From Psophocarpus tetragonolobus (Eukaryota; Streptophyta; Magnoliopsida; Fabales; Fabaceae): a stretch of DNA of 64,000 nucleotides. Positions 24,811-37,040 of this stretch are shown piece by piece (the stretch's first letter is position 1; each line of letters opens with the position of its first letter). A program made the translations under genes and the position numbers. The stretch spans positions 31,324,212 through 31,388,211 of the forward strand of contig CM075689.1 of the NCBI GenBank assembly GCA_037954015.1, read 5' to 3'. Below the pieces are notes generated by a model. It worked only from the letters and a program-made list of their open reading frames with translations, had not been told where the DNA came from and did not search any database.

Positions 24811-27800
24811 AGAAGAAAAGGAAGAAGTGCAAGTTGGAGAAGGAGAACAATAGGAAGAAGAAGAAGAAGTGGAAGAATGGGAAAAAGAGGAGAAAGAAGA
24901 AGCAATGGAAGGAAAGGGGATGAAGAAGAACTGGAACAAGGAGGAGAAGAAGAAGCGGATGAAGAAGAAGTAGTGTAGGCAGAAGAAGGGCAAGAAGGAG
25001 AAGAGAGGGAAGAAGAAGAACAAGTGGATGTAGTAGAAGTGGAAGAAGGTGAACAAAGGGAAGAAGAAGAAGTTGTTGAAGGAGTGGGGATGATGGAGAA
25101 CAAGTGGAAGAAGACGAAGCGGAAGAAGGAGACGAAAATGAAGAAAAACAACAAGTAGAAGTAGAAGAAATGGTAGAAGGAGAGAATAGGAGGAATACGA
25201 GGAAGTAGTGGAATGAAAGGAGATGAAGAAGAAGAAGTGGAAGAAGGAGAACAGGAGGAGGGAGGAGAGGTGGCAGAAGGAGAAAAAGAGGAAGAAGAAG
25301 AAGTGGAAGAACGAGAAGAAAAGGGAGAAGTCCAAGTGGGAGAAGTAGAACAATAGGAAGAAGAAGAAGTTGAAGAATGAGAAAAAAAGGAGGAAGAAGA
25401 AGCAATGGAAAGAAAGGGGAATGAAGAAGAAGTGGAACAAGGAGGAGAAGAAGAAGGGGAGGAAGAAGAAGTAGTGCAGGCCGAAGAAGGCCAAGAAGGA
25501 GAAGAAGAACAAGTGGATGTAGTAGAGGTGGAAGAATGAGAATAAGAGGAAGAAGAAGAAGTAGTTGAAAGAATGGGGCTTATGGACAAGAAGTGGATGA
25601 AGGAGAACAAGAGGTCGAAATGCAAGTTGAAGCAGAAGAAGGAGAAAAAGAGGGATATGACGAAGGAAAGGAAGAAGAAGAAGGAGATGAAGAGGAAGAA
25701 AAGAAAAGAAAGGAAAGGTTGAAGAAGAAGTGGAAGAAAAAGAACAAGAGGAGGCAGGAGAAGTGGAAGAAAGATAAGAAGAGGAAGAAGAAGGAGAGTA
25801 ACTAGAAGAAGTGGAGGAAGGAGAAGAAAAGCAAGAAGAAGAAGATGTGGAAAGTGAAGTAGTTGAAGAAGGTGAACAAGAGGAGAAAGAAGAAGTAGTC
25901 GAAGGAGGTGAGATGAAGAAGAAGAATTGGAACAAGGAGGAAAGGAGGAAAAGGCAGAAGAAAGGGAAGGGAAGGGAAGAAGAAGCAAAAGAAGTGGAAC
26001 CTGGAGGAGAAGAGGAGGAAGAAGAAGAAGTGTAAGCATAAGATTTGGGGGAAGGAGAAAAAGAGGAAGGAGAAGACGGAAATGAAATAAGAAGTTGTGG
26101 AAGGAGAAGAAATGGAAGAAGAGGAAAAAGAAGAAGTGTAAGCAGAACAAGCGGAAGAAGGAGATGAAAATGAAGAGGAACAATAAGTAGAAGTAGAAGA
26201 AGTGGTAGAAGGAGAGAATAAGTGGAATAGGAGGAAGTAGTGGAATGAAAGGACATGAAGAAAAAGAAGTGGAAGAACGAGAAGAAAAGGAAGAACTGCA
26301 AGTGGAAGAAGGAGAACAATGTAAGAAGAAGAGGAAGAAGAAGAACAAGTGGATGTAGTAGAAGTGGAAAAAGGTGAACAAGAGGAAGAAGAAGAAGTAG
26401 TTGAAGGAGTGAGGATGATGGAGAAGAAGCGGAAGAAGGAGAACAAGAGGTAGAAGGATAGAATAAGACGAATAGGAGGTTGTGGAAGGAGAAGAAATGG
26501 AAGAAGAGGAAGAAGAAGAAGTGTAAGAAGAAGAACGGAAGAAGGAGACGAAAATGAAGAAGAACAACAAGTAGAAGTCGAAGAAGTGGTAGAAGGAGAT
26601 AATAAGAGGAATAAGAGGAAGTAGTGGAATGAAAGGAGATGAAGAAGAAGAAGTGGAAGAAGGAGAACGGGAGGAGGGAGAAGAGGTGGCAGAAGGAGAA
26701 GAAGAAGAAGTGGCAGAACGAGAAGAAAAGGAAGAAGTGCTAGTGTAAGAAGGAGAACAATAGGAAGAAGAAGAACAAGTGGAAGAATGAGAAAAAGAGG
26801 AGGAAGAATAAGCAATGGAAGGAATCTAGAGGAGAAGAGGAAGAAGAAGAAGAAGTGTAAGCATAAGATTTGGGGGAAGGAGAAGAAGAGGAAGAGTAAC
26901 AATGGGAAGCAACAAAAGTGGGGGATGGAGAAAAAGAGGAAGGAGAAGGCGGAAAGGAAAGAAGAAGAAGTTGTGGAAGGAGAAGAAATGGAAGAAGAGG
27001 AAGAAGAAGAAGTGTAAGCAGAAGAAGCGGAAGAAGGAGACGAAAATGAAGAAGAACAACAAGTAGAAGTAGAAGAAGTGGTAGTAGGAGAGAATAAGAG
27101 GAATAGGAGTAAGTAGTGGAATGATAGGAGATGGAGAAGAAGAAGTGGAAGAAGGAGAACGGGAGGAGGCAGAAGAGGTGGTAGAAGCAGAAGAAGAGGA
27201 AGAAGAAGAAGTGGAAGAATGAGAAGAGAAGGAAGAAGTGCAAGTGGAAGAAGGAGAACAATAGGAAAAAGAAGAAATGGAAGAATGAGAAAAGGAGGAG
27301 GAAGAAGAAGCAATGGAAGGAAAGGGGAATGAAGAAGAAGTGGAACAAGGAAGAGAAGAAGAAGGGGAAGAAGAAGAAGTAGTGTAGGCAGAAGAAGGGC
27401 AAGAAGGAGAAGAGAGGAAAGAAGAAGAACAAGTGGATGTAGTAGAAGTTGAAGAAGATGAACAAGAGGAAGAAGAAGTAGTTGAAGGAGTGGGGCTGAT
27501 GGAGAAGAAGTGGAAAAAGGAGAACAAGAGGTCGAAATGCAAGTGGAAGAAGAAGAAGGAGAAAAAGAGGGATATCACGAAGGAAAGGAAGAAGAAGAAG
27601 GAGATCAAGAGGAAGAAAAGAAAGGAAAGGACAGGATGAAGAAGATGTGGAAGAAAGAGAACAAGAGGAGGCAGGAGAAGTGGAAGAAGAATAAGAAGAG
27701 GAAGAAGAGGAAGAAGAAGGAGAGTAACTAGAAGAAGTCGAAAAAGGAGAAGAAAAGGAAGAAGAAGAAGATGTGGAAAGTGAAGAAGTTGAAGAAGGTG

Positions 27801-29249
27801 AACAAGAGGAGGAAGAAGAAGTAGTGGAAGGAGGTGAGATGAAGAAGAAGAATTGGAACAAGGAAAAAAGGAGGAAAAGGAAGAAGGAGGGGAAGGGAAG
27901 GGAAGAAGAAGTAGAAGAAGTGGAATCTGGAGGAGAAGAGGAAGAAGAAGAAGAAGTGTAAGCATAAGATTTGGGGGAAGGAGAAGAAGAGGAAGAGCAA
28001 CAATGGGAAGCCACAAAAGTGGGGGATGGAGAAAAAAAGGAAGGAGAAGACGTAAAGGAAAGAACAACAAGTTGTGGAAGGAGGTGAAATGGAAGAAGAG
28101 GAAGAAGAAGAAGTGTAAGCTGAAGAAGCGGAACAAGGAGACCAAAATGAAGAAGAACAACAAGTAGAAGTGGAAGAAGTGGTAGAAGGAGAGAATAAGA
28201 GGAATAAGAGGAAGTAGTGGAATGAAAGGAGATGAAGAAGAAGAAGTTCTAGAAGGAGAACGGGAGGAGGAACAAGAGGTGGCAGAAGGAGAAGAAGAAG
28301 AAGTGGCAGAACGAGAAGAAAAGGAAGAAGTGCTAGTGGAAGAAGGAGAACAATAGGAAGAAGAAGAAGAAATGGAAGAATGAGAAAAAGAGAAGGAAGA
28401 AGAAGCAATGGAAGGAAAGGAAGAAGAAGTGGAACAAGGAGGAGAAGAAGAAGGGGAGGAGGAAGAAGTAGTGTAGGCAGAAGAAAGGCAAGAAGGAAAA
28501 GAGAGGTAAGAAGAAGAACAGGTGGATGTAGTAGAAGTGGAATAAGGTGAACAAGAGGTAGAAGAAGAAGTAGTTGAAGGAGTAAGGATGATGGAGAAGA
28601 AGTGGAAGAAGGAGAACAAGAGGTAGAAATGCAAGTGGAAGGAGAAGAAATAGAAAAAGAGGAATATGACGAAGGAAAGGAAGATGAAGAAAGAGATCAA
28701 GAGGAAGCAAAGAAAGGAAAGGAGAGGATGAAGCGAAAGAAAGATAAGAAGAGGAAGATGAAGGAGAGTAACTAGAAGAAGTGGAAGAAGGAGAAGAAAA
28801 GGAAGAAGAAGAAGATGTGGAAAGTGAAAAAGGTGAACAAGAGGAGGAGGAAGAAGTAGTGGAAGGAGGTGAGATGAAGAAGAAGAATTGCAACAAAGAG
28901 AAAAGGAGGAAAAGGAAGAAGTAGGGGAAAGGAAGGGAAGAAGAAGCAGAAGAAGTAGAAGCTGGGGGAGAAGAGGAAGAAGAAGAAGAAGTGTAAGCAT
29001 AAGATTTGGGGGAAGGAGAAGAAGCGGAAGAGCAAGAATGGGAAGCAACAGAAGTGGGGGATGGAGAAAAAGAGGAAGGAGAAGACGGAAAGGAAAGAAG
29101 AAGTTGCGGAAGGAGAAGAAATGGAAGAAGAGGAAGAAGAAGAAGTGTAAGCAGAAGAAGCGGAAGAAGGACACGAAAATGAAGAAGAACAACAAGTAGA
29201 AGTAGAAGAAGTGGTAGAAGGAGAGAATAAGAGGAATAGGAGGAAGTAG

Positions 29250-30925
29250 TGGAATGAAAGGGGATGAAGAAGAAGAAGTGGAAGAAGGAGAACAGGAGGA
29301 GGAAGAAGAGGTCGCAAAAGGACAAGAAGAGGAAGAAGAAGAAGTGGAAGAATGAGAAGAGAAGGAAGAAGTGCAAGTGGAAGAAGAAGAACAATTGGAA
29401 GAAGAAGAAGAAGTGGAAGAATGTGAAAAAGAGGGGGAAGAAGAAGCAATGGAAGGAAAGGGGATGAAGAAGAAGTGGAACAAGGAGGAGAATAAGAAGG
29501 GGAGGAAGAAGAAGTAGTGTAGGTAGAAGAAGGGGAACAAGAAGAAGTGTAAGCATAAGATTTGGGGGAAGGAGAAGAAGAGGAAGGGAAGCCACAAAAG
29601 TGGGGGATGGAGAAAAAAAGGAAGGAGAAGACGTAAAGGAAAGAACAAGAAGTTGTCGAAGGAGAAGAAATGGAAGAAGAGGAAGAAGAAGAAGTGTAAG
29701 CAGAAGAAGCGGAAGAAGGAGACGAAAATGAAGAAGAACAACAAGTAGAAGTAGAAGAAGTGGTAGAAGGAAAGAATGAGAGGAATAGGAGGAAGTAGTG
29801 GAATGGAAGGAGATGAAGAAGAAGAAGTGGAAGAAGGAGAACGGGAGGAGGGAGAAGAGGTGGCAGAAGGAGAAGAAGAGGAAGAAGAACAAGTGGAAGA
29901 ACGAGAAGAAAAGGAAGAAGTTCAAGTGTAAGAAGGAGAACAATAGGAAGAAGAAGAACAAGTGGAAGAATGAGAAAAAGAGGAGGAAGAATAAGCAATG
30001 GAATGAATCTAGAGGAGAAGAGGAAGAAGAAGAAGAAGTGTAAGCATAAGATTTGGGGGAAGGAGAAGAAGAGGAAGAGTAACAATGGGAAGCAACAGAA
30101 GTGGGGGATGGAGAAAAAGAGGAAGGAGAAGACGGAAAGGAAAGAAGAAGAAGTTGTGGAAGGAGAAGAAATGGAAGAAGAGGAAGAAGAAGAAGTGTAA
30201 GCAGAAGAAGCAGAAGAAGGAGACGAAAATGAAGAAGAACAACAAGTAGAAGTAGAAGAAGTGGTAGAAAGAGAGAATAAGAGGAATAGGAGGAAGTAGT
30301 GGAATGAAAGGGGATGAAGAAGAAGAAGTGGAAGAAGGAGAACAGGAGGAGGAAGAAGAGGTCGCAAAAGGTCAAGAAGAGGAAGAAGAAGAAGTGGAAG
30401 AATGAGAAGAGAAGGAAGAAGTGCAAGTGGAAGAAGAAGAACAATTGGAAGAAGAAGAAGAAGTGGAAGAATGTGAAAAAGAGGGGGAAGAAGAAGCAAT
30501 GGAAGGAAAGGGGATGAAGAAGAAGTGGAACAAGGAGGAGAATAAGAAGGGGAGGAAGAAGAAGTAGTGTAGGTAGAAGAAGGGGAACAAGAAGAAGTGT
30601 AAGCATAAGATTTGGGGGAAGGAGAAGAAGAGGAAGGGAAGCCACAAAAGTGGGGGATGGAGAAAAAAAGGAAGGAGAAGACGTAAAGGAAAGAACAAGA
30701 AGTTGTCGAAGGAGAAGAAATGGAAGAAGAGGAAGAAGAAGAAGTGTAAGCAGAAGAAGCGAAAGAAGGAGACGAAAATGAAGAAGAACAACAAGTAGAA
30801 GTAGAAGAAGTGGTAGAAGGAAAGAATGAGAGGAATAGGAGGAAGTAGTGGAATGGAAGGAGATGAAGAAGAAGAAGTGGAAGAAGGAGAACGGGAGGAG
30901 GGAGAAGAGGTGGCAGAAGGAGAAG
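29250..30925 (-). repeat. Tandem duplication with 1050-bp period
   Basis: Rare variants repeat 1050 bp apart: GTCGCAAAAGG (29311 and 30361), AATGTGAAAAAGAGGGGG (29420 and 30470), GTGTAGGTAGAAGAAGGGG (29517 and 30567), and a TTTGGGGG unit joined early to AGGAAGGGAAGCCAC (29580 and 30630). The copies part near 29877/30927, where one continues with GAGGAAGAAGAAC and the other with AAGAAGTGGC. Confidence 0.8.
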
Positions 30926-33900
30926 AAGAAGAAGTGGCAGAACGAGAAGAAAAGAAGAAGTGCTAGTGGAAGAAGGAGAACAATAGGAAGAAGAAGAAGA
31001 AATAGAAGAATGATAAAAAGAGAAGGAAGAAGAAGCAATGGAAGGAAAGGAAGAAGAAGTGGAACAAGGAGGAGAAGAAGAAGGGGAGGAGAAAGAAGTA
31101 GTGTAGGCAGAAGAAAGGCAAGAAGGAAAAGAGACGGAAGAAGAAGAACAGGTGGATGTAGTAGAAGTGGAAGAAGGTGAACAAGAGGTAGAAGAAGAAG
31201 TAGTTGACGGAGTAAGGATGATGGAGAAGAAGTCGAAGAAGGAGAACAAGAGGTAGAAATGCAAGTGGAAGGAGAAGAAATAGAAAAAGAGGAATATGAC
31301 GAAGGAAAGGAAGATGAAGAGGAAGAAAAGAAAGGAAAGGAGAGGATGAAGAAGAAGCGGAAGAAAGAGAACAAGAGGAGGCAGGAGAAGTGGAAGAAAG
31401 ATAAGAAGAGGAAAAAGAAGGAGAGTAACTAGAAGAAGTGGAAGAAGGAGAAGAAAAGGAAGAAGAAGAAGATGTGGAAAGTGAAGAAGATGAACAAGAG
31501 GAGGAGGAAGAAGTAGTGGAAGTAGGTGACGAAAATGAAGAAGAACAACAAGTAGAAGTAGAAGAAGTGGTAGAAGGAAAGAATCAGAGGAATAGGAGGA
31601 AGTAGTGGAATGAAAGGAGATGAAAAAGAAGAAGTGGAAGAAGGATAACGGGAGGAGGGAAAAGAGGTGGCAGAAGGAGAAGAAGAAGAAGTGGAAGAAC
31701 GAGAAGAAAAGGAAGAAGTGCAAGTGGAAGAAGGAGAACAATAGGAAGAAGAAGAAGTGGAAGAACGAGAAGAAAAGGAAGAAGTGCAAGTGGAAGAAGG
31801 AGAACAATAGGAAGAAGAAGAAGAAGTGGAACAATGAGAAAAAGAGGAGGAAGAAGAAGCAATGGAAGGAAAGGGGATGAAGAAGAAGTGGAACAAGGAG
31901 GAGAAGAAGATGGGGAGGAAGAAGAAGTGTAAGCATAAGATTTGGGGGAAGGAGAAGAAGAGGAAGAGCAACAATGGGAAGCAACAGAAGTGGGGAATGG
32001 AGAAAAAGAGGAAGGAGAAGACGGAAAGGAAAGAAGAAGAAGTTGTGGAAGGAGAAGAAATGGAAGAAGAGGAAGAAGAAGAAGTGTAAGCAGAAGAAGC
32101 AGAAGAAGGAGACGAAAATGAAGAAGAACAACAAGTAGAAGTAGAAGAAGTGGTAGAAGGAGAGAAGAAGAGGAATAGGAGGAAGTAATGGAATGAAAGG
32201 AGATGAAGAAGAAGAAGTGGAAGAAGGAAAACGGGAGGAGGAACAAGAGGTGACAGAAGGAGAAGAAGAGGAAGAAGAAGAAGTGGAAGAACGAGAAGAG
32301 AAGGAAGAAGTGCAAGTGGAAGAAAGAGAACAATAGGAAGAAGAAGAGCAAGTGGAAGAATGAGAAAAAGAGGAGGAAGAATAAGCAATGGAAGGAATCT
32401 GGAGGAGAAGAGCAAGAAGAAGAAGAACTGTAAGCATAAGATTTGGGGGAAGGAGAAGAAGAGGAAGAGTAACAATGGGAAGCAACAGAAGTGGGGGATG
32501 GAGAAAAAGAGGAAGGAGAAGACGGAAAGGAAAGAAGAAGAAGTTGTGGAAGGAGAAGAAATGGAAGAAGAGGAAGAAGAAGAAGTGTAAGAACGAGAAG
32601 AAAAGGAAGAAGTGCAAGTGGAAGAAGGAGAGCAATAGGAAGAAGAAGAAGAAGTGTAAGAATAAGAAAAAGAGGAGGAAGAACAAGCAATGGAAGGAAA
32701 GGGGAATGAAGAAGAAGTGGAACAAGGAGGAGAAGAAGAAGGGGAGGAAGAAGAAGTAGTGTAGGCAGAAGAAGGGCAAGAAGGAGAAGAGAGGGAAGAA
32801 GAATAACAAGTGGATGTAGTAGAGGTGGTAGAAGGTGAACAAGTGAAGAAGAAGAAGTAGTTGAAGGACTGGGGATGATGGAGAAGAAGTGGAAGAAGGA
32901 GAAAGAGAGGGATATGAGGAAGGAAAGGAAGAAGAAGAAGAAGATGAAGAGGAAGAAAAGAAAGGAAAAGAGAGGATGAAGAAGAAGTGGAAGAAAGAGA
33001 ACAAGAGGAGGCAGGAGAAGTGGAAGAAAGATTGTAGAGGAAGAAGAAGGAGAGTAACTAGAAGAAGTGGAAGAAGGAGAAGAAAAGGAAGAAGAAGAAG
33101 ATGTGGAAAGTGAAGAAGTTGAAGAAGGTGAACAAGAGGAGGAAGAAGAAGTAGTGGAAGGAGGTGAGATGAAGAAGAAGAATTGGAACCAGGAGAAAAG
33201 GAGGAAAAGGAAGAAAGAGGGGAAGGGAAGGGAAGAAGAAGCAGAAGAAGTGGAATCTGGAGGAGAAGAGGAAGAAGAAGAAGAAGTGTAAGCATCAGAT
33301 TTGGGGGAAGGAGAAGAAGAGGAAGAGCAACAATGGGAAGCAACAAAGGTCGGGGATGGAGAAAAAGAGGAAGGAGAAGACGGAAAGGAAAGAAGAAGTT
33401 GTGGAAGGAGAAGAAATGGAAGAAGAGGAAGAAGAAGAAGTGTAAGCAGAAGAAGCGGAAGAAGGAGACGAAAATGAAGAAGAACAACAAGTAGAAGTAG
33501 AAGAAGTGGTAGAAGTAGTGGAATGAAAGGAGATGAAGAAGAAGAGGTAGAAGCAGTGGAAGAAGGAGAACGGGAGGAGGGGGAAGAGGTGGCAGAATGA
33601 GAAGAAGAGGAAGAAGAAGAAGTGGAAGAACGAGAAGAAAAGGAAAAAATAGTGCAGGTGGAAGAAGGAAAACAATAGGAAGAAGAAGAAGAAGTGGAAG
33701 AATGAGAAAAAGAGTAGGAAGAAGAAGCAATGGAAGGAAAGGGGATGAAGAAGAAGTGGAACAAGGAGGGGAAGAAGAAGAGGAGGAAGAAGAAGTAGTG
33801 TAGGCAGAAGAAGGGCAAGAAGGAGAAGAAAAGGAAGAAGAAAAAGAAGTGGATGTAGTAGAGGTGGAAGAAGGCGAACAAGTGAAGAAGAAGAAGTAGT

Positions 33901-34615
33901 TGAAGGAGCGGGGATGATGGAGAAGAAGTGGAAGAAGGAGAACAAGAGGTAGAAATGCAAGTGGAATCAGAAGAAGGAGAAAAAGAGGGATAGGACAAAG
34001 GAAAGGAAGAAGAAGAAGGAGATGAAGAGGAAGAAAGGAAAGGCAAGGAAACGATGAAGAAGAAGTGGAAGAAAGAGAACACGAGGAGGCAGGAGAAGAA
34101 GAGGAAGAGCAACAATGGGAAGCCACAAAAGTGGGGGATGGAGAAAAAAAGGAAGGAGAAGGCGTAAAGGAAAGAACAAGAAGTTGTGGAAGGAGAAGAA
34201 ATGGAAGAAGAGGAAGAAGAAGAAGTGTAAGCAGAAGAAGCGGAAGAAGGAGACCAAAATGAAGAAGAACAACAAGTAGAAGTAGAAGAAGTGGTAGAAG
34301 GAAAGAATGAGAGGAATAGGAGGAAGTAGTGGAATGAAAGGAGATGAAGAAGAAGAAGTGGAAGAAGGAGAACGGGAGGAGGGAGTAGAAGTGGCAGAAG
34401 GAGAAGAAGAAGAAGTGGCAGAACGAGAAGAAAAGGAAGAAGTGCTAGTGGAAGAAGGAGAACAATAGGAAGAAGAAGAAGAACTGGAAGAATGAGAAAA
34501 AGAGAAGGAAGAAGAAGCAATGGAAGGAAAGGAAGAGGAAGTGGAACAAGGAGGAGAAGAAGAAGGGGAGGAAGAAGAAGTAGTGTACGCAGAAGAAGGG
34601 CAAGAAGGAGAAGAG

Positions 34616-35270
34616 AGGGAAGAAGAAGAACAAGTAGATGTAGTAGAAGTGGAAGATGGTGAACAAGAGGAAGAAGAAGAAGTAGTTGAAGGAGTAGGGA
34701 TGATGGAGAAGAAGTGGAAGAAGGAGAACAAGAGGTAGAAATGCAAGTGGAAGCAGAAGAAGGAGAAAAAGAGGGATATGACGAAGAAAAGAATGGAAAG
34801 GAGAGGATGAAGAAGAAGCGGAAGAAAGAGAACAAGAGGAGGCAGGAGAAGTGGAAGAAAGATAAGAAGACGAAGAAGAAGGAGAGTAGCTAGAAGAAGT
34901 GGAAGAAGGAGAAGAAATGGTAGAAGAAGAAGATGTGGAAGGTGAAGAAGGTGAACAAGAGGAGGAAGAAGTAATGGAAGGAGGTGAGATGAAGAAGAAG
35001 ACTTGGAACAAGGAGAAAAGGAGGAAAAGGAAGAAGGAGGGGAGGGATGGGAAGAAGCAGCAGAAGAAGTGGAAGCTGGAGGAGAAGAGGAAGAAGAAGA
35101 AGAAGTGTAAGCATAAGATTTGGGGGCCGGAGAAGAAGAGGAAGAGCAACAATGGGAAGCAACATAAGTGGGGGATGGAGAAAAAGAGGAAGGAGAAGAC
35201 GGAAAGGAAAGAAGAAGAAGTTGTGGAAGGAGAATAAATGGAAAAAGAAGTGTAAGCCGAAGAAGCAGAA
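34616..35270 (-). repeat. Dispersed duplicate of GTAGCTAG subfamily, copy 1
   Basis: About 650 bp shared with 59876-60540, offset about 25.26-25.27 kb. Shared rare variants include CAAGTAGATGTAGTAG, GTGGAAGATGGTG, AGTAGCTAG, GGGATGGGAAGAAGCAGC (GGGAGGGATGG in this copy), GGAAGCTGGAGG and GGGGGCCGG. It is a variant block related to 18845-21100. Confidence 0.75.
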
Positions 35271-36439
35271 GAAGGAGAGAATAAGAGGAATAGGAGGAAG
35301 TAGTGGAATGAAAGGAGATGAAGAAGAAGAAGTGGAAGAAGGAGAAGAAAAGGAAGAAGTGCAAGTGGAAGAAGGAGAACAATAGGAAGAAGAAGAAGAA
35401 GTGGAAGAATGAGAAAAAGAGGACGAAGAAGAAGCAATGGAAGGAAAGGGGAATGAAGAAGAAGTGGAACAAGGAGGAGAAGAAGAAGGGGAGGAAGAAG
35501 AGGTAGTGTAGGCAGAAGAAGGGCAAGAAGGAGAAGAGATGGTAGAAGAGGAACAAGTGGATGATGGAGAAAGAGTGAAGAAGGAGGACAAGAGGTAGAC
35601 ATGCAAGTGGAAGCAGAAGAAGGAGAGGATGAAGAAGAAGTGCACGAAAGAGAACAAGAAGAGGCAGGAGAAGTGGGAGAAAGATAAGAAGAGGAAGAAG
35701 AAGGAGAGTAACTAGCAGAAGTGGAAGAAGGAGAAGAAAAGGAAGAAGAAAAAGATATGGAAAGTTAAGAAGGTGAAATGGAGGAGGAAGAAGAAGTAGT
35801 GGAAGGAGGTGAGATGAAGAAGAAGAATTGGAACAAGGAGAAAAGGAGGAAAAGGAAGAAGGAGGGGAAGGGAAGGGAAGGGAAGAAGAAGTAGAAGAAC
35901 TGCAATTTGGTGGAGAAGAGGAAGAAGAAGAAGAAGTGTAAGCATAAGATTTGGGGGAAGCAGAACAAGAGGAAGAGCAACAATGGGAAGCAACAGAAGT
36001 GGGGGATGGAGAAAAAGAGGACGGAGAAGACGGAAAGGAAAGAAGAAGAAGTTGTGGAAGGAGAAGAAATGGAAGAAGACGAAGAAGAAGAAGTGTAAGC
36101 AGAAGAAGCGGAAGAAGGAGACGAAAATGAAGAAGAACAATAAGTAGAAGTAGAAGAAGTGGTAGAAGCAGAGAATAAGACGAATAGGAGGAAGTAGTGG
36201 AATGAAAGGAGATGAACAAGAAGAAGTGGAAGAACGAGAAGAAAAGGAAGAAATGCAAGTGGAAGAAGGAGAACAATAGGAAGAAGAAGAAGAAGTGCAA
36301 GAATGAGAAAAAGAGGAGGAACAAGAAGCAATGGAAGGAAAGCGGATGAAGAAGAAGTGGAACAAGAGGAGGAAGAAGAAGTAGTGTAGGCAGAAGAAGG
36401 GCAAGAAGGAGAAGAGAGGGAAGAAGGAGACGAAAATGG

Positions 36440-37040
36440 AGAAGAACAACAAGTAGAAGTAGAAGAAGTGGTAGAATGGGAGAATAACAGGAATAGGAGG
36501 AAGTAATGGATGAAAGGAGATGAACAAGAAGAAGTAGAAGAAGGAGAACGGGAGGAGGAAGAAGAGGTGGCAGAAGGAGAAGAATAGGAAGAAGAAGAAG
36601 TGGAAGAACGAGAAGAAAAGGCAGAAGTGCAAGTGGAAGAACGAGAACAACAGGAAGAAGAAGAAGAAGCGTAAGAATGAGAAAAAGAGGAGGAAGAAGA
36701 AGCAATGGACGGAAAGGGGAATGAAGAAGAAGTCGAACAATGAGAAGAAAAGGAAGAAGAAGAAGATGTGGAAGGTGAAGAAGGTGAACAAGAGGAGGAA
36801 GAACAAGTAGTGGAAGGAGGTGAGATGAAGAAGAAGAATTGGAATACGGAGAAAAGAACGAAAAGGAAGAAGGAGGGGAAGGGAAGGGAAGAAGAAGCAG
36901 AAGAAGTGGAGTCTGGAGGACAAGAGGAAGAAGAAGTGTAAGCATAAGATTTGGGGGAAGGAGAAGAAGAGGAAGAGCAACAATGGGAAGCAACAGAAGT
37001 GGGGGATGGAGAAAAAGAGGAAGGAGAAGACGAAAAGGAA
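36440..37040 (-). repeat. Dispersed duplicate, copy 2 (partner 22850-23450)
   Basis: Second copy of the segment marked by GAGAATAACAGGAATAGG, AAGCGTAAGAATGAG and CAATGGACGGAAAGG. The two differ at several bases, so the duplication is older than arm-1 amplification or has been partly overwritten. Confidence 0.65.

Noticed and set aside
28772..34126. Long minus-strand open frames in arm 2 (up to about 1784 codons)
   Set aside because: These are the same compositional effect on the pyrimidine strand; the frames are interrupted irregularly by substitutions and non-triplet length changes.
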